Assembly: GCA_029204225.1 (NCBI GenBank)
Contig: CM055111.1
Span: 43,772,815 to 43,836,814, forward strand
DNA length: 64,000 nt
Reading direction: 5' to 3'
Origin: Diphasiastrum complanatum
Lineage: Eukaryota > Streptophyta > Lycopodiopsida > Lycopodiales > Lycopodiaceae
Shown here: positions 36,151 through 48,014 of the stretch, in pieces
How the letters are laid out: the number at the start of each line of letters is the position of its first letter
How positions within the stretch are numbered: position 1 is the stretch's first letter
Position numbers and translations under genes: made by a program
The notes under the pieces: model-generated
The model's database searches: none
Told to the model about the DNA's origin: nothing
What the model saw: the letters and a program-made list of their open reading frames with translations, nothing else

Positions 36151-36254
36151 GAAGCAAAGCAGTCTAACTTTTGATGAAGATGGTGTTGATGAACAAATTT
36201 CAAATGATGCTTTTGTTATGTCATCATGCTTGTTGGCTAATCATGGAGATATTA

Positions 36255-37434
36255 ATCCTTGATGGATTGATAGTGGAGGAGCTACATCACATATGACATT
36301 TCATAAGGAGTATTATTCATCATTGATGGCGCTTTTGAAGGTGACAAGAAGGTGATCTACAAGGCCAATGATCGTGAGTGTGCAATCAAAGGGATCGGCA
36401 CAATTCTTATCTCTCTTTCTACCAATATGAATGTGAATTTGAAGGATGTTTTGTTCATTCCATCAATCACTAAGAATATTCTTAGTGTCAATGAAATGCT
36501 TGACAAGGGTTTCAAGTGGGAGATTTTGATGGTGATGCTTGTTTGATCAAGAAGGAAAGTGAATTGCTTGCAAAAGGGAAGAGGCAAGGTAAATTGTTCA
36601 AACTTGATGCTTGTGTTGTTGGTAACCAAGTTGGATGTATGGCAAAGGAGCAATTGTCAATGCAAGAGGTATGGCACAAGAGACTGGGACATCTCAACTA
36701 CAAGTCATTGGAGGTGATGGCAAAGAGGCAAGTTGTTTTTGCTCTTCCCAAATCTCTAACTAGCATAAATCATGTTTGTGAGCAATGTGATTTATCAAAG
36801 TCGCATAAATTACCTTACAAGAGATCTACATCAAGATCAAGTAAGCCTTTTCAACTTGTGCATTTGGATATTCATGGAGTTACTACAATTAGCAATGGTG
36901 GTGCTAAAATGTATGTGACATTTATTGATGATTTTAGTATATTTTGTTGGGTGTATCTACTAAAGAGCAAGGATGAGGTATTCGATGTCTTTGTAAAGTT
37001 CAAGATTTTCAGGGAGATCCAATTCTCTGCCAAGATCAAGTGCTTGAGGAGTAACAATGGTGGTGAGTACATTTCTACCAAGTTCAAAGCATGAAAATGG
37101 GATCAAGAGGGAGTACACAAGTCCAAGGACACCACAACAAAATGGAGTGGCCGAGAGGAAGAATAGATCCTTATGTGAAGGAGTCAAACCAATGAGGTTA
37201 GGTGCAAATCTTCCTAAATCTTTTTGGGGTGAAGCTTTGTTGTGTGCCAATTTTCTATGCAATAGGTGGTCGAGTGTTGTCTTGGATGGAAAAACACCTT
37301 TTGAGATATTATGTGGTAGGAGGTCGAGTGTCAAGCTTTTCAAAAAAATTGGATGCATTTGCTATATCAACATTAATCTTGATGATAGGACAAAGGAGGA
37401 TCATGTGAGAAAAGCAGATCCAAAATATACTTAA
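36255..37434 (+). pseudogene. Copia C1 protease and integrase
   Basis: The protease motif reads WIDSGGATSHMT, with an extra Gly relative to DSGAT, and a TGA lies just before the Trp. VNLKDVLFIPSITKNILSV follows after frameshifts. The pre-integrase HHCC region is EVWHKRLGHLNYKSLEVMAK...CEQCDLSKSHKLPY. The integrase core shows FIDDFSIFCWVYLLKSKDE, CLRSNNGGEYI (Asp of RSDNGGE replaced by Asn) and TPQQNGVAERKNRSL. It is cut after DDRTKEDHV. Loss of the second catalytic Asp would inactivate the integrase even without the frameshifts. Confidence 0.85.
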
Positions 37435-37502
37435 ATGGATCAACAAGATCTTGACCAAATTTGGTTGCACCACATGCTAGAATTGCAAAATACATGTAAA
37501 TC

Positions 37503-38020
37503 TGATCATAAACACTAAGATCCAATATGGTATTATTCCTGTCCATACAATAACAACAACATACAGTCTTTCACACGTGTGAAATCAAGTACAACAAGAA
37601 AACTCACATTCTATACACTAGAAATCAAGATATCTTGAGAAATATGCAAGAGATGGACATAGAATCAAAAGAGATAAATTCTAGACATAGAAAGAGAATA
37701 CAAAGATCATTTTTCCATGTTGGTACTACTATTTATAGTTGCTAAAATGTCATTTGGCCACTTGCCCTAAACTAGCCCTAAAATAAAATCTGCTAGGTAC
37801 TTCACCAAAAACCTAGTTTTTAGTGACTAGATGCAATGTATCTAGATTAGCCAATTAAAATGGGTCCAAATATGACCTCATCCACTTATCTACTTGCCAA
37901 AAATAGTAAAAACACTATTTAGGCCTTCATTGAGATAAAAAAATCTATCTCTAAGTTAAAATTTCATGTTGGCCTCAAAATTGCCAAAATATCTCAACTA
38001 AACTAGTTGATTTTTTCACA
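37503..38020 (-). mobile_element. 3' LTR of a second Copia 'C' element (C2), inverted
   Basis: Reverse complement of the 35119 LTR. It starts (minus) at 38020 with tgtgaaaaaatcaactag and ends tttatgatca at 37503. A polypurine tract is directly upstream (38021-38030), so this is a genuine 3' LTR of a minus-strand element. Confidence 0.85.
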
Positions 38021-38030
38021 CTCCCTCTTC
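38021..38030 (-). other. Polypurine tract of Copia C2
   Basis: Minus strand gaagagggag immediately before the LTR's TGTG. This is the plus-strand DNA primer site in reverse transcription and fixes the LTR border. Confidence 0.8.
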
Positions 38031-38765
38031 AACTACCATAATTGATATAGATAATAGTGTCCATATTGGATGCTTCACTATTTCTTACATCAATTTTTAC
38101 ATACCAAGATGTAACTAGAACATGTAAAACCAAATAGAATGTAAATGGAATGATTCCTCCATTCTTCCAACTTTGAAATCTCTAGAAAATAACAGCAACC
38201 AAACAATAAATGTGAGTAATCAATCAATGCTTGCATGTCTCCTCCATCTTTGTCCTTTCTTGATATGTGTTCACCATGAAAATCCATGAATGAGCCTCCA
38301 TCTCCATCTTGCCATAAGATATCATCATCACTTGATGGTTTGACCTTGAATGAGTGATATAATGATCCTCCTTTACCTTCACTTCCATCAGCAAAACTAG
38401 CCAATAATGCTAGTACAACTCCAGCATCAAAATGATGCAAAACAATGTAACTACTTTCACCATATCTTGACAATTTGCACACATTCACATGAAATTGCTC
38501 AAACATGAGATACAAAAAGTAAAGTAACCTTGAAAAACACTTCTTTTCTACTCCCTTGACCTTACTTGACTCTTCAATAACCTGAAAAACAAATCCAAAG
38601 TATCTTTGCCACTTGACTTCCCTTTGATGCTCTTGACTAGCTCTCAATTGCCACATTTCCTTTTGTGTTGTTGAAGCCCTTTGACATCAACATCTTGATC
38701 TTCCACTTGAACATCAAAGCCATTGAACAAAACTTTTTTTTCAGATCCATTAGTTGCATCCATTC
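38031..38765 (-). pseudogene. Copia C2 3' internal segment
   Basis: 735 bp of minus-strand internal sequence between the C2 polypurine tract and the end of the Gypsy 3' LTR. Open frames (38090-38656 and the tail of 38644-38859) show no RT or RNase H motif, so C2 seems to lack RT. Reading minus, its first 5 bp (gaatg, 38765-38761) are the target-site duplication of the Gypsy. The frame there continues that of the C2 integrase-linker fragment at 48349-48926. Confidence 0.7.
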
Positions 38766-39287
38766 TGTAAGGGAAGCTCCTTAGATCCTGCTTACAAATC
38801 CTAAACACAAAAGGATAACACACTATGGAGAAACCACCCAACCAAGGAGAAGCATCCAATCAATCTCTAGAAGCCTCACCCCCAAGCCAAGGAGCAAGAA
38901 GCATGAATGTAGAGTGAGAGCCTGGCAATGAATCAAGAACCATAATGAGGAGTAGGGGGAGTTTGGACCGCTTATATAGATCCTAATGCATCCTAGGCAC
39001 ATAGCCATGCATAGCCCCATATTCCCTATACATAGATTCACCTAGAATAGAGTCCTATGCATGGACCAACTATTCATAGAATTGCTATTGATAACTCTAC
39101 ACATGCATACACTATCTCATACCTTGTCTAAACTCCAGTTAGTGTGTTCTGGGCCTCACAAGGATATTAATTACTTTCGGGTCATGTCCAGTATGACGTG
39201 GCATAACTAACAGCTTGTTTCACTAGAGTACCATGTATCCAAAACTAGGAGTATAATGTATCCTATGGACTGGTCATGGACATAACA
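38766..39287 (-). mobile_element. 3' LTR of Gypsy element
   Basis: 522 bp on the minus strand, tgttatgtccatgacc ... gagcttcccttaca (TG...CA). It has a TATA-like ctatataagcgg about 295 bp in. It is about 96 percent identical by eye to the 522-bp LTR at 48927-49448, which lies in the opposite orientation. Flank on the low side: cattc (gaatg on the minus strand). Confidence 0.92.
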
Positions 39288-39300
39288 TTCGCCCCTCCTT
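39288..39300 (-). other. Polypurine tract of Gypsy element
   Basis: Minus strand aaggaggggcgaa immediately before the LTR's TGTTATG. Confidence 0.8.
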
Positions 39301-39315
39301 AAACTGTTTCTATCC

Positions 39316-40605
39316 TTAGAAACTAAAATTTGAAAAATTCTTCTTTATGTTATCAACTCTCTCCCACAAATCATCATCCTCAGTACTACCCTTCCACCGA
39401 ATTAAGCACTCAGGTACACTAAGCGACAAATCTTTCAAATGGGATAAATCCTCATAAAGTCCAATTGTATCACCATCATGTAAACTTAGTTTCAAACGAC
39501 TTACATGAAACACTGGGTGTGCAGTCGATTTTCCTTGAAGATTGAGTTCATACGCCAAAGAACCAATTCTACGTACAATCCTGAAAGGTCCACAATAACA
39601 GGTAGACAGCTTATAATGCTTCCCTGTATGTAATGTCTTAGAATCTTTTGGAATCCTAAGATATACCCAATCATCAACTTTAAAATCTCCTGGAGATCTC
39701 TTAAGATCGGTATAGTGTTTAGTTCTATCTTGAGCACTCCGGATACTATCCTTAGCCACTTGCAACATTTCTTGCATATCATGCAAAAAATCAGCAACCT
39801 TCTGAATCTTAACAGACTTCGTCTCAACATTTACTGGAGATCTAAGTTGAAAACCGTACATAAGCATAAAAGGACTGTAACCTATAGCAGAACGTTTTCT
39901 ACTATTATATGCAAACTCAACCAGTGGGAGATAATCTTCCCAATATGATTGCTTGTGAGAAACATACGTCCTCAAAATATCTTCCATAGTTTGATTAGTC
40001 CTTTCTGTCTGGCCATCTGATTTAGGATGATCAGAAGAACTCAAACTCAAAGAAGTTTCCAGTTTATGGAATATTGTTGACCAAAAGTGACCTGTGAACT
40101 TAGGATCTCTATCACTAACAATGTTACTTGGAAGACCATACAACTGAAATAATCTTTCAACAAAGATCTGGGCTAAATCAGAAGCCTTTATAGTTGACTT
40201 GACTGGTATGAATGCAGCTAACTTAGTTAGCCGATCCACTACAACCCAAATAGAATCATTTTGTCGTTGGGTCTTTGGAAGTCCAACTACAAAATCCATA
40301 GATATGCTTTCTCATTTCTTATTTGGGATATCTAACGGATGCAACAAACCACCAGCCTTATGGTGTTCAGCCTTTGCTAGTTCACAAGGCTTGCATTTAA
40401 CAACATATGACTCGACATATGGCTTGAGCTTTGGCCAATAGAATTTCCTCTTAACCAGGTCCAGAGTCTTGTGTATACCGGGATGTCCTACACAGGGTAT
40501 GTCATGACATTCAAACAAAATCTTCCGTTTGAGTTCATCATCACCAGGTACGCAAACTTTCCCATTCCAAAATAGTAATCCATCTCGAATGGTGAACTGT
40601 TCCAC
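39316..40605 (-). pseudogene. Gypsy integrase with C-terminal chromodomain-like tail
   Basis: Two frames. 40605-40312 holds the H2C2 zinc-binding part (HDIPCVGHPGIHKTLDLVKR, CKPCELAKAEHHKAGG). 40299-39316 (327 codons) holds the core with the catalytic triad VVVDRLTKLAAF, SDRDPKFTGHF and QTERTNQTMEDILR, then the GPF/Y-type region (YCGPFRIVRRIGSLAYELNL, HPVFHVSRLK). The end, CLIRWKGSTEDDDLWERVD, resembles a chromodomain. This assigns the element to chromovirus-type Ty3/Gypsy. Only a stop near 40310 separates the two parts, so decay is modest. The catalytic core itself is open. Confidence 0.9.
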
Positions 40606-40959
40606 AATCTTCTTAGCTTTCTTAGTTAGTTGAGTCCCCTATGTTGCTAACTCAACACTGTCCACATTTCTTCCGGTCTGAACATTGTTCTAAATGTGAC
40701 CAAAATGGGAATCTAATTCATATTTTCCTCTCAGCGAAAGATATAGATCGGTAGAAATCTGGGTGAATGACAACTTGTTCAGTTCACCAATCCGACCAAG
40801 AGCATCTGCAACTTGATTAGAGTTGCATCTTATGTAACGGTCTTGCATCAATTCAGCCCATCGAGCTTTTCTCCTCCGAAGATCATGTTGACTACAAAAA
40901 TACTTAAGAGGCTAGTGATCCGTATACACTACAAACTTACTACCATACAAGTAGTGTCT

Positions 40960-42233
40960 CTAGGTTTTAAGTGCATGGATTACAACAAACAATTCCTTTT
41001 CCTGCGTAGTATAACGCAACTGAGAACCAGTGAATTTTTTGCTTTCAAATGCTAGTGGCCTATCCATTTGTAATAGAACTGCTCCAACTGCAACATCACT
41101 TGCGTCTGTTCTCACGACGTAAGGTAAATCTGGAAATGCAATTTGTAACACGGGAGCTGAAACAATCATTGTTTTAAGTTTCTCAAAACACTGACTCAAT
41201 TCCTCATTTCAAACAACAGGCGGACTAGGTTGATTCCTCTTTTTCTTTTTATTAAAAATTCTTTTTGTCAGATTACTAAGCGGTGCTGCTAACTTAGCAT
41301 AATCCTCAATAAATCTCTTGAAGAAAAGTGTAAAACCTAAAAAAGACTTTACCTACCTCACAGTCTCCAGAATTGGCCACTCAATCACAATCTTGATTTT
41401 ATCCACGTCAATCTTGATCCCATTTACTGTGATCTTATGACCGAGATAAAAACTCTTGCTTAAAGAATTCACACTTGGACTCTTTAGTGTAGAATAACTC
41501 CTGACGAAGCTTCATCAAGATGATTTTTAAGTGTTCTACGTGTTCCACCAAGGATTTACTGTAAACGAGAATGTCGTCTAATAATACTACCACAAACTTC
41601 CCCAAATATGGACGAAATAAATTGTTCATCATTTGCTGAAACGTTGCTGGAGCACTAGAAATTCATAATGACCAAATCTAGAATGAAATCATGTCTTTTG
41701 GACATCTTAATTCTTATTTGATGGTACCCTGTCCTGAGATCTATCTTGGTGAAATACCGTGCTCCACCTAAGCGATCTACAAGGTCATCCACCCTGGGTA
41801 ATGGATATTTATTCTTTATAGTCACTTTATTAAGGCCCTTGTAATCCACACACATCCGGAAACCTCCATCTTTCTTCGCTTTAAGAAGAACAGGAGCGCC
41901 CCATGGTGATTTACTAGGTTGTATATGTTCCATCCTCAGATAGTTTGCTATTTGATTTGAAATCTTTGTCTTCTCTTTTTGAGAGAACCTATAAGGTTGT
42001 CTAGAGACAGGTTGACTTCCTGGAATTAACTCAATCTTGTGGTCTACTGACCTAGACGATGGTAAACCATGAGGTAATTCAGATGGAAAAACATCCCTAA
42101 ATTCATTTATGATCTATTCGTTCACTGCTTGTTCATGATCTAAATTTACTGAGTTAAGAATTGTTGAGAATTCACAACCATTTAGATTCATTTCAGGAAC
42201 ATCCACAACTGGAATAGCATAAATTGAAAAAAC
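40960..42233 (-). pseudogene. Gypsy reverse transcriptase and RNase H (distal part)
   Basis: From the high side: [20 protein letters not shown] and [10 protein letters not shown] (RT lead), then 41933-41655 with [36 protein letters not shown] and [15 protein letters not shown]. After a break, the catalytic VVVLLDDILVYS is at about 41580, then RNase H at 41199-40960 (VVRTDASDVAVGAVLLQ, LRYTTQEKELFVVIHALK). Several stops and frameshifts are present. The element is interrupted at 42233 by Copia 'B', and a further ~58 bp of its lead sequence lies at 48291-48348. 40606-40959 is the connecting RNase H/integrase spacer. Confidence 0.9.
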
Positions 42234-42509
42234 ACTTAGAATTTGCTTTGCATAGGAACACAAATCATGCTACACAGTAACACTGACAGAAAATCACTCT
42301 CCTCAGCAAGCTCACATAGCAACTGTATTTCTCAAAATGAAATTACATTGTACATATAGTTGTTCACTCAGGCAACCCATGCATGACCCAGGTTGCCGTT
42401 GGCGGGACGCGTGTCCTGTCGACATGCCTTGTGGTGAGGCCAACTGATCCTTATCCACTGATAGGAGCCACAGTATAGTAACACAGTGATTCTAACTTTA
42501 ATTCTAACT
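42234..42509 (-). mobile_element. 3' LTR of Copia 'B'
   Basis: 276 bp. Its inner edge touches the polypurine tract aagggagag (minus; 42510-42518). The outer edge is followed by the aaaac duplication. Confidence 0.93.
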
Positions 42510-42520
42510 CTCTCCCTTAA
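42510..42520 (-). other. Polypurine tract of Copia 'B'
   Basis: Minus strand ctttaagggagag directly abutting the LTR. Confidence 0.8.
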
Positions 42521-42562
42521 AGTAGAGTCACTTTTTATACAGTCATATACATAGCTTTAAAG

Positions 42563-42970
42563 TCAACAAACTTTAAGTACAGAAAGTTTTGATCCAAACT
42601 TATCAAACTTTTCTCCAGTAAGTGGCTTAGTGAAAATATCAGCTAGTTGTTCTTCTGTGCTACAATGAACAGCACGAATTTCATGACTCAGCAGCCTCTC
42701 ACGTATGAAGTGATATTGAATCTCAATGTGTTTAGTTCTCACATGGAACACTGGATTCTTTGCTAGCTGAATGCCACTCTGACTGTCGCTATGTAAAGTC
42801 GTGGGATTTTTCTGCTTCATGTCAATTTCTTCCAAGATTTGTCTCAACCATATAGCTTCTTGTGCAGCACTACACATTGCCTTATACTCTGCTTCTGTGG
42901 TGGAAAGAGCAATTGTACTTTGCTTCTTACTAGACCAGGAAAAGCAATTACCACAAAACTGGAATATATA
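42563..42970 (-). pseudogene. Copia 'B' RNase H
   Basis: C-terminal RNase H motifs: AEYKAM-type lead, EAIWLRQILEEID, LHSDSQSGIQLAKNPVFH, TKHIEIQYHFIRERL, EEQLADIFTKPLTGEKF, ending LSVLKVC. A frame change at about 42875-42970 separates it from the RT frame (YVDADWGGDYDDRRS at its end). Catalytic Asp residues (YVDADW and HSDSQSG) are still visible. Confidence 0.88.
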
Positions 42971-44608
42971 TCATGTGCTGGATCTACGATCATCATAGTC
43001 ACCTCCCCAGTCCGCATCCACATAGCCACACAACTCAGGTAAACTATTATGCTTCTTGTAAACCAAGCCGTACTCGGAAGTGCCTTTCACATAAAGCAAA
43101 ATGCGTTTAGCTGCTTTCCGATGCGTTTCTGTAGGTGTTGCCATAAACTGACTTACAATTCCAATAGCATAGCATATATCTAGTCTAGTTGTGGTAAGGT
43201 AAATCAAGCTCCCTACTAACTGTCTATATAGCGTAGCATCAAATGACTGTGATTCATCAAGCTTAAAAAGCTTTTTACTTGGTTCAATAGGAGTGTTTAC
43301 TGGTTTGCAATCCTGCAACCTAAACCTGTGCAGCAACTCTTTGACATACTTCACCTGTGTTAAACCCACTTCATGTCCTTTTTGCCACACTTCTACTCCA
43401 AGGCAGTAATGCATCAGGCTGAGATCCGTCATCTCAAATTGTTCCATGAGGTCTTTCTTGATCATGTCTATCATCTCTTGATTATTTCCCGTAATAATCA
43501 AGTCATCAACATAAAGAGCAATCAAAGCAACCATACCATCAAAGCATAAGACATATAGATTTGGATCAGATTGTTGTCTCACCATCCCCTTTGAACAAAA
43601 GTAGGCATCAATCCTGCTATACCACGCACATGGTGCTTGTTTAAGACCATAAAGTGCTTTCTTCAAGCGACATACCTTATTTTCCTGTCCTTTCGTTACA
43701 AAGCCTTCAGGTTGATCCATGGACACTTATTCTTCTAACTCACCATTTAGAAAAGCAGATTTCACATCCATCTGATGCAAAGGGCAACCAAAATGTGAAG
43801 CTAAAGCAATAAGTAGACGTAGAGTATTCCACTTACACACCGGCGCAAAGGTCTCCTCATAGTCAATGCCTTTATTTTGTGCGTATCCTTTGATTACCAA
43901 TTTTGCTTTGTGCTTTGATATGCTTCCATCTGCATGGTACTTAGTTTTGTATACCCATTTGCAACCAATGGGTTTCTTGCCAACTGGTGGTTCTACTAAG
44001 TCCCATGTGCTATGCTTAGCAATTGACTCCATCTCCTCTCCCATGGCCTTGATCCAAATATCATCATCCTTCGTTTCACTATAAGTCGAAGGTTCTTTAC
44101 TTTGAATAATGCTAGACAAGAGAGCATAATTTGCTTCATACCTTTCAGATAGTATCTTCTCTCTTGTTGATCTTCGTAGCTCTTCCTGGTTAGATGATCC
44201 TGGAAAGTCATCTATATCGCGGCTCTCCATCAATCTCTCAAACCACTTAGGGAGCTTTCTGTCAGGTGATCGGCTTCCTGGTGAAAATGTATCCCACGGT
44301 ACATCCTTCTCCTTGCGTTTGTCACTTGCAATTTCAATCCTTCTTGCACCAAAAGGTTTGTCCCTACCTCTCCAACCTGTTTCTTGAGGTTGAGTAGTAG
44401 TATCTTGAGATGTATCCTCATGTTCATCACTCGGAAGGTCAATGAATGGATCATCATCAGGTGGTATCCTCACTATACCATTTTTCCTACTAGATGTGTC
44501 TATCTTCTCAGCATCTTCATCTTCATACATCTTGGATTCATCAAAGATAACATCTCGGCTTACATGGATTTTGTTTTTGACTGGATCAAAACATCTATAG
44601 CCCTTCAT
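42971..44608 (-). pseudogene. Copia 'B' reverse transcriptase
   Basis: 293 codons (44608-43727) run from the integrase tail (KGYRCFDPVKNKIHVSRDVI) through an acidic/Ser-rich linker to the RT start (WIKAMGEEMESIAKHSTW, CKWVYKTKYHADGS, KAKLVIKGYAQ, HQMDVKSAFLNGELEE). After a TAA at 43727-43729 the same frame continues for 251 codons (SMDQPEGFV, GLKQAPCAWYSRIDAY, and the catalytic LYVDDLIITG, then LGVEVWQKGHEVGL and the CYAIGIVSQFMATPTETH region). One nonsense codon apart, the RT is complete, with both D (MDVKSA) and DD (YVDD). Confidence 0.93.
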
Positions 44609-44668
44609 GCAATCATCATATCCTAGGAATATGCACTTGATAGCTTTTACATCAAGTTTACGTCTCTC

Positions 44669-45832
44669 TTACTTAAGAATATGTAAAAAGGCTTTACATC
44701 CAAAGATTTGCAAGTGGTTCACCTTTGGCTTCTTCTTTGTGAATGCTTCCTCACGTGTTATTTTTGGTATGGCAATGGTAGGACTTCTATTTTGAAGATA
44801 GACTGTCGTGCTACATGCTTTTGACCAAAAATCTTTTGGTAATTTCATCTCAACTAGCATAGATCTGGCACTTTCCACAATCGTACAATTTTTGCGCTCA
44901 GCTACACCATTGAGAGCAGGAGTATGAGCTTGCATAAATTGTCTTTTAATCCCACATTGATCACAAAGACCATTGAAGTCATTAGACTTATACTCACCTC
45001 CACTATCTGATCTTAGGACTTTGATCTTCTCACCTGTCTGATTTTCGACCAAGTTTTTGAAGTTCTTGAAGTTCTCAAAAGCATCTGATGTCTTCTTCAA
45101 GAAGTAGATCCACGTCTTACATGAAATATCATCAATAAAGGTCATGAAATAGAAGGCTTTTCCTAAGGACATGGTCCTCATAGGCTCGCATAAATCTGTG
45201 TGGATTAAATCCAGGATGTTCTTTGCTCTTGCAACACCCCCTTTATTGAACTTCTCTCGATGCTGCTTCCCATATATACAAGATTTGCACATCGATTTCA
45301 AGTGATCTTCTATGGTAGGCAGTCCTGTTACCATCTCCAATTTTCTCATCAAACTGAGGCTTCCCAAGTTCAAGTGACCAAGCCTCTTGTGCCACAACTC
45401 AGTTTGCAAAGGAACGGATGATACAAGTCCATGTTGTCCCTTGATTGTAGCATTCAACCTGTACAATTTTGTATTGGGCTCTCTTACTCCATTCGCAATA
45501 ACTTTGAACTTTTGGTTCGCATCCTTCACAAAGCAACGATCATGGGCGAATTCTACTTTCAACTTTTGATCAGTAATGACTCCAACAGAAAGTAGATTTT
45601 TTTTCAAACCTGATACGTGAAGTACCTCTCTGATCATCCTGCTTTTGCCATCAGACAGTTGGATTGAAACTGTGCCTATCCCCTTGATCATGCACACTTC
45701 ACCATTTGCTTGTGAAACATATGTTCCATTATCCAACGCCTTCAAACTACTGAACCAGTTCTTGTTACCTGTCATGTGTCTTGTGGCTCCTGAGTCAATA
45801 TACCATGCTTGATCATCTTGATTAGATGACAA
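44669..45832 (-). pseudogene. Copia 'B' protease and integrase
   Basis: 387 open codons. Protease motif WYIDSGATRHMTG is intact. Pre-integrase LWHKRLGHLNLGSL...CKSCIYGKQHREKF (HHCC) follows. The integrase core has DLCEPMRTMSLGKAFYFMTF, FIDDISCKTWIYFLKK, LRSDSGGEYKSN and NGVAERKNCTIVESARS, so the D-D-E residues are all present. The frame stops at HILK*, just before the RT frame starts at 44608 (about 60 bp shift). Confidence 0.93.
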
Positions 45833-46701
45833 TGCAGATATGAAGATGCTAGAGTCTTCAATCTCACCTCATCGACAAGGTTACCTGCTTGTTTTGGTTT
45901 TCCCTTGCCTTGTTCCGCCAGGAATTTGCGACATTCACTCTTCCAATGGCCCTTTTTACCACAATGGAAGCACTTGCCTTTCTTCTTAGTTTTGCTGGAA
46001 GATCCCTCATCCTCATGAGACTTGGCAAATTGTTGCTTAGTCTTCTTCTTGCCCTTGCCCTTGCCTTGTTTTTGGCGTGTCGCAAGTGCCTGATCATCAG
46101 TATTTTGATGTCTAGCTTTCACCATTTCTCGTCATTGTTCTTCCTGCATCAAGATTCTTGTGAGCTCATCAAAGGTTGGCAATCTTTCTCTTGATGCTAT
46201 TCCGCTCACAAACATCTGATAGGGTTCTACAATGCCGCATAATGCATTATGCACCAGCTCCACATCATCTATGCGCTCTCCAATAGAATGCAGTTCATCT
46301 CTCATTGTCTTGATTCTGGTCATGTACGTCTGAATGTGCTCTCCTTGCTCCATGCGGGCACTATTCAACTTTGACTTCAGAAACATGATTCTTGACGGAT
46401 TTGAAGTCTCAAACTGCTCCTTTAGCACATCCCATGCCTGTCTTGGTGTAATAGCATCACAAATGTGGGTAATGATGTGATCCTTCACTGACAAGTTAAT
46501 GAAGGTCAAAGCTTTCGTCATCTTTTTGTCGAACACTTTGATGTCTATTTCATTTGGCGGCCTTCTCTCATCACCTGTGACGAATTTCCACACATCTTTC
46601 TCCATCAGTATGTTTTTCATTTTGAATTTCCACACTGCATAGTTGGAAATCCCGTCCAATTTGTTACTTTCACTCAAAATGGACTCTCCCATGTTTGCCA
46701 T
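45772..46701 (-). pseudogene. Copia 'B' gag
   Basis: Starts MANMGESILSESNKLDGISN and holds the UBN2-type gag core (NILMEKDVWKFVTGDE, FINLSVKDHIITHICDAI, QEGEH-like MEQGEHIQTYM). It ends at a TGA (46132-46134) after EEQ, then the same frame continues MVKARHQNTDDQ... to the zinc knuckle CFHCGKKGHWKSEC (about 46000-45955). The truncated sister copy (10 kb) has TGG at the TGA, so the stop is a point lesion. The frame then shifts near 45840 into protease. Confidence 0.92.
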
Positions 46702-48014
46702 CGCAAAATTGCTTGAAACTTCTGCCTTAGGCTAAGAATAGTATGTCGAGGCCAACAGTGATGTCAGAAGTTGAAAATAATGACCTGCACTTTTTTTCTT
46801 ACCAGGCCACTCGCCGCTTTTCCACCAATTTGAAAGCCAAATCGGTGTCGCCTTCCGAAATGCACTCAGTCGTCAACTCCCAACAACGTGCCCAGTGGAA
46901 TGGTGAAACTACTTCTGGCGTACTCCGAACACTTTCTCCGCTAAACCCACTCTATTTTGCTGTACCGTACTTGCAGGTACAGTCCAGGTGCCCTTCGTTT
47001 GGAGGTTATAGCCTTTCGTTTGGGTCAAAACAGGCAAAGGACCCAAAAATAGGGACTTTTCTAGCTTTTGAGCTGTTTCTTCACTTTGAAGAAACTTCAC
47101 TCTTCACTTGTGAAGGGGCCCAACTCAACTTTCAGTATGAAGATTTTTAATGAAGTTGAAGGCCAGAATGCACTTCAATTCTTCAGGGCCCTGTTCAAAG
47201 CTCATCCAATGGCTGAACCAAATCATGTGATTCAAATTTCTCTCCCATCACAGATTTTGGACCGTTGATTCATTTGACACCTCATCTAAAGGTTCAAAGT
47301 ACATCTAGGCATCGAACCAAACTCCTGCAGACGCTATGATCTTCGGTACACTGAGTTGTTCATCGCGTTAGGCGCGCGAACAGCCCGCGACTTCCCTGCC
47401 TGCGGCCGCGCCTCCCTTCTCTGAAAACTATCAGATCAAGCTCTCCTGTGGATCGTTTTGAGCACGATCTGAGGCCTGGAGCAGGGTTGCCCTACTGAAT
47501 CCATGACTGTAGAGTGTTCCGTCAGGAAATTCCGTGGAGAAACGGTGATTTTAGCTCAACTTGACAAAGTGGCTTTCTCACCTTTTTACCGCAAATCTGC
47601 TAGGTCAACTGTCTGGAGACAAATCTCTGATATAAACCTCAAAATCTCTCCATGGCTGATTGACAGTGTGATTAGCTTCCTTTCTTGTCCTTACGACATC
47701 CAAAACGGTGCACAAACAGTGAAGAAATCACCAGTTATGTATAAAAACCATAACCCCAAGTTCGGTTTCAATTTTCAGCTGGCTTCGAAATTGTCAATTT
47801 TTCGCCAAATTTTTCCTTGTTTGATGCTATGCACAGGCTAACAATCCCTCTGCTGAGCTTAACAAGCCTCTATAAATTAGAAACCGTGCACCAGTGCTTC
47901 TCTTTCCGTATTCAATCCGCCGTAAAACCCCGAACTCTCAGAAGACAATTCTCCCGAAGCTCTCTTCAATGGCGACACTGTACTGTGTACACTCCCTGTA
48001 CGGATCTGATACCA
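46702..48014 (-). mobile_element. Copia 'B' leader and primer-binding site
   Basis: About 1.3 kb between gag and the 5' LTR with no conserved domain. It aligns with the leader of the truncated copy (about 10475-11776). Right beside the LTR the minus strand reads TTGGTATCAGA (48004-48014), complementary to the 3' end of initiator tRNA-Met, the usual Copia primer. Open frames here (e.g. 46743-47150 plus, 47503-47841 plus) are not supported as genes. Confidence 0.8.

Larger units (their letters stand above)
35119..37434 (+). mobile_element. Copia 'C' element, left copy (C1), 5' half
   Basis: LTR (35119-35584), gag, protease and integrase in order on the plus strand. It ends inside the integrase C-terminal region at about 37434, followed after 68 bp by an inverted LTR of the same family. 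RT and RNase H are absent. Confidence 0.88.

Noticed and set aside
46743-47841. Plus-strand frames in the Copia 'B' leader
   Set aside because: Antisense to the element; the matching region of the truncated copy does not preserve the frames.
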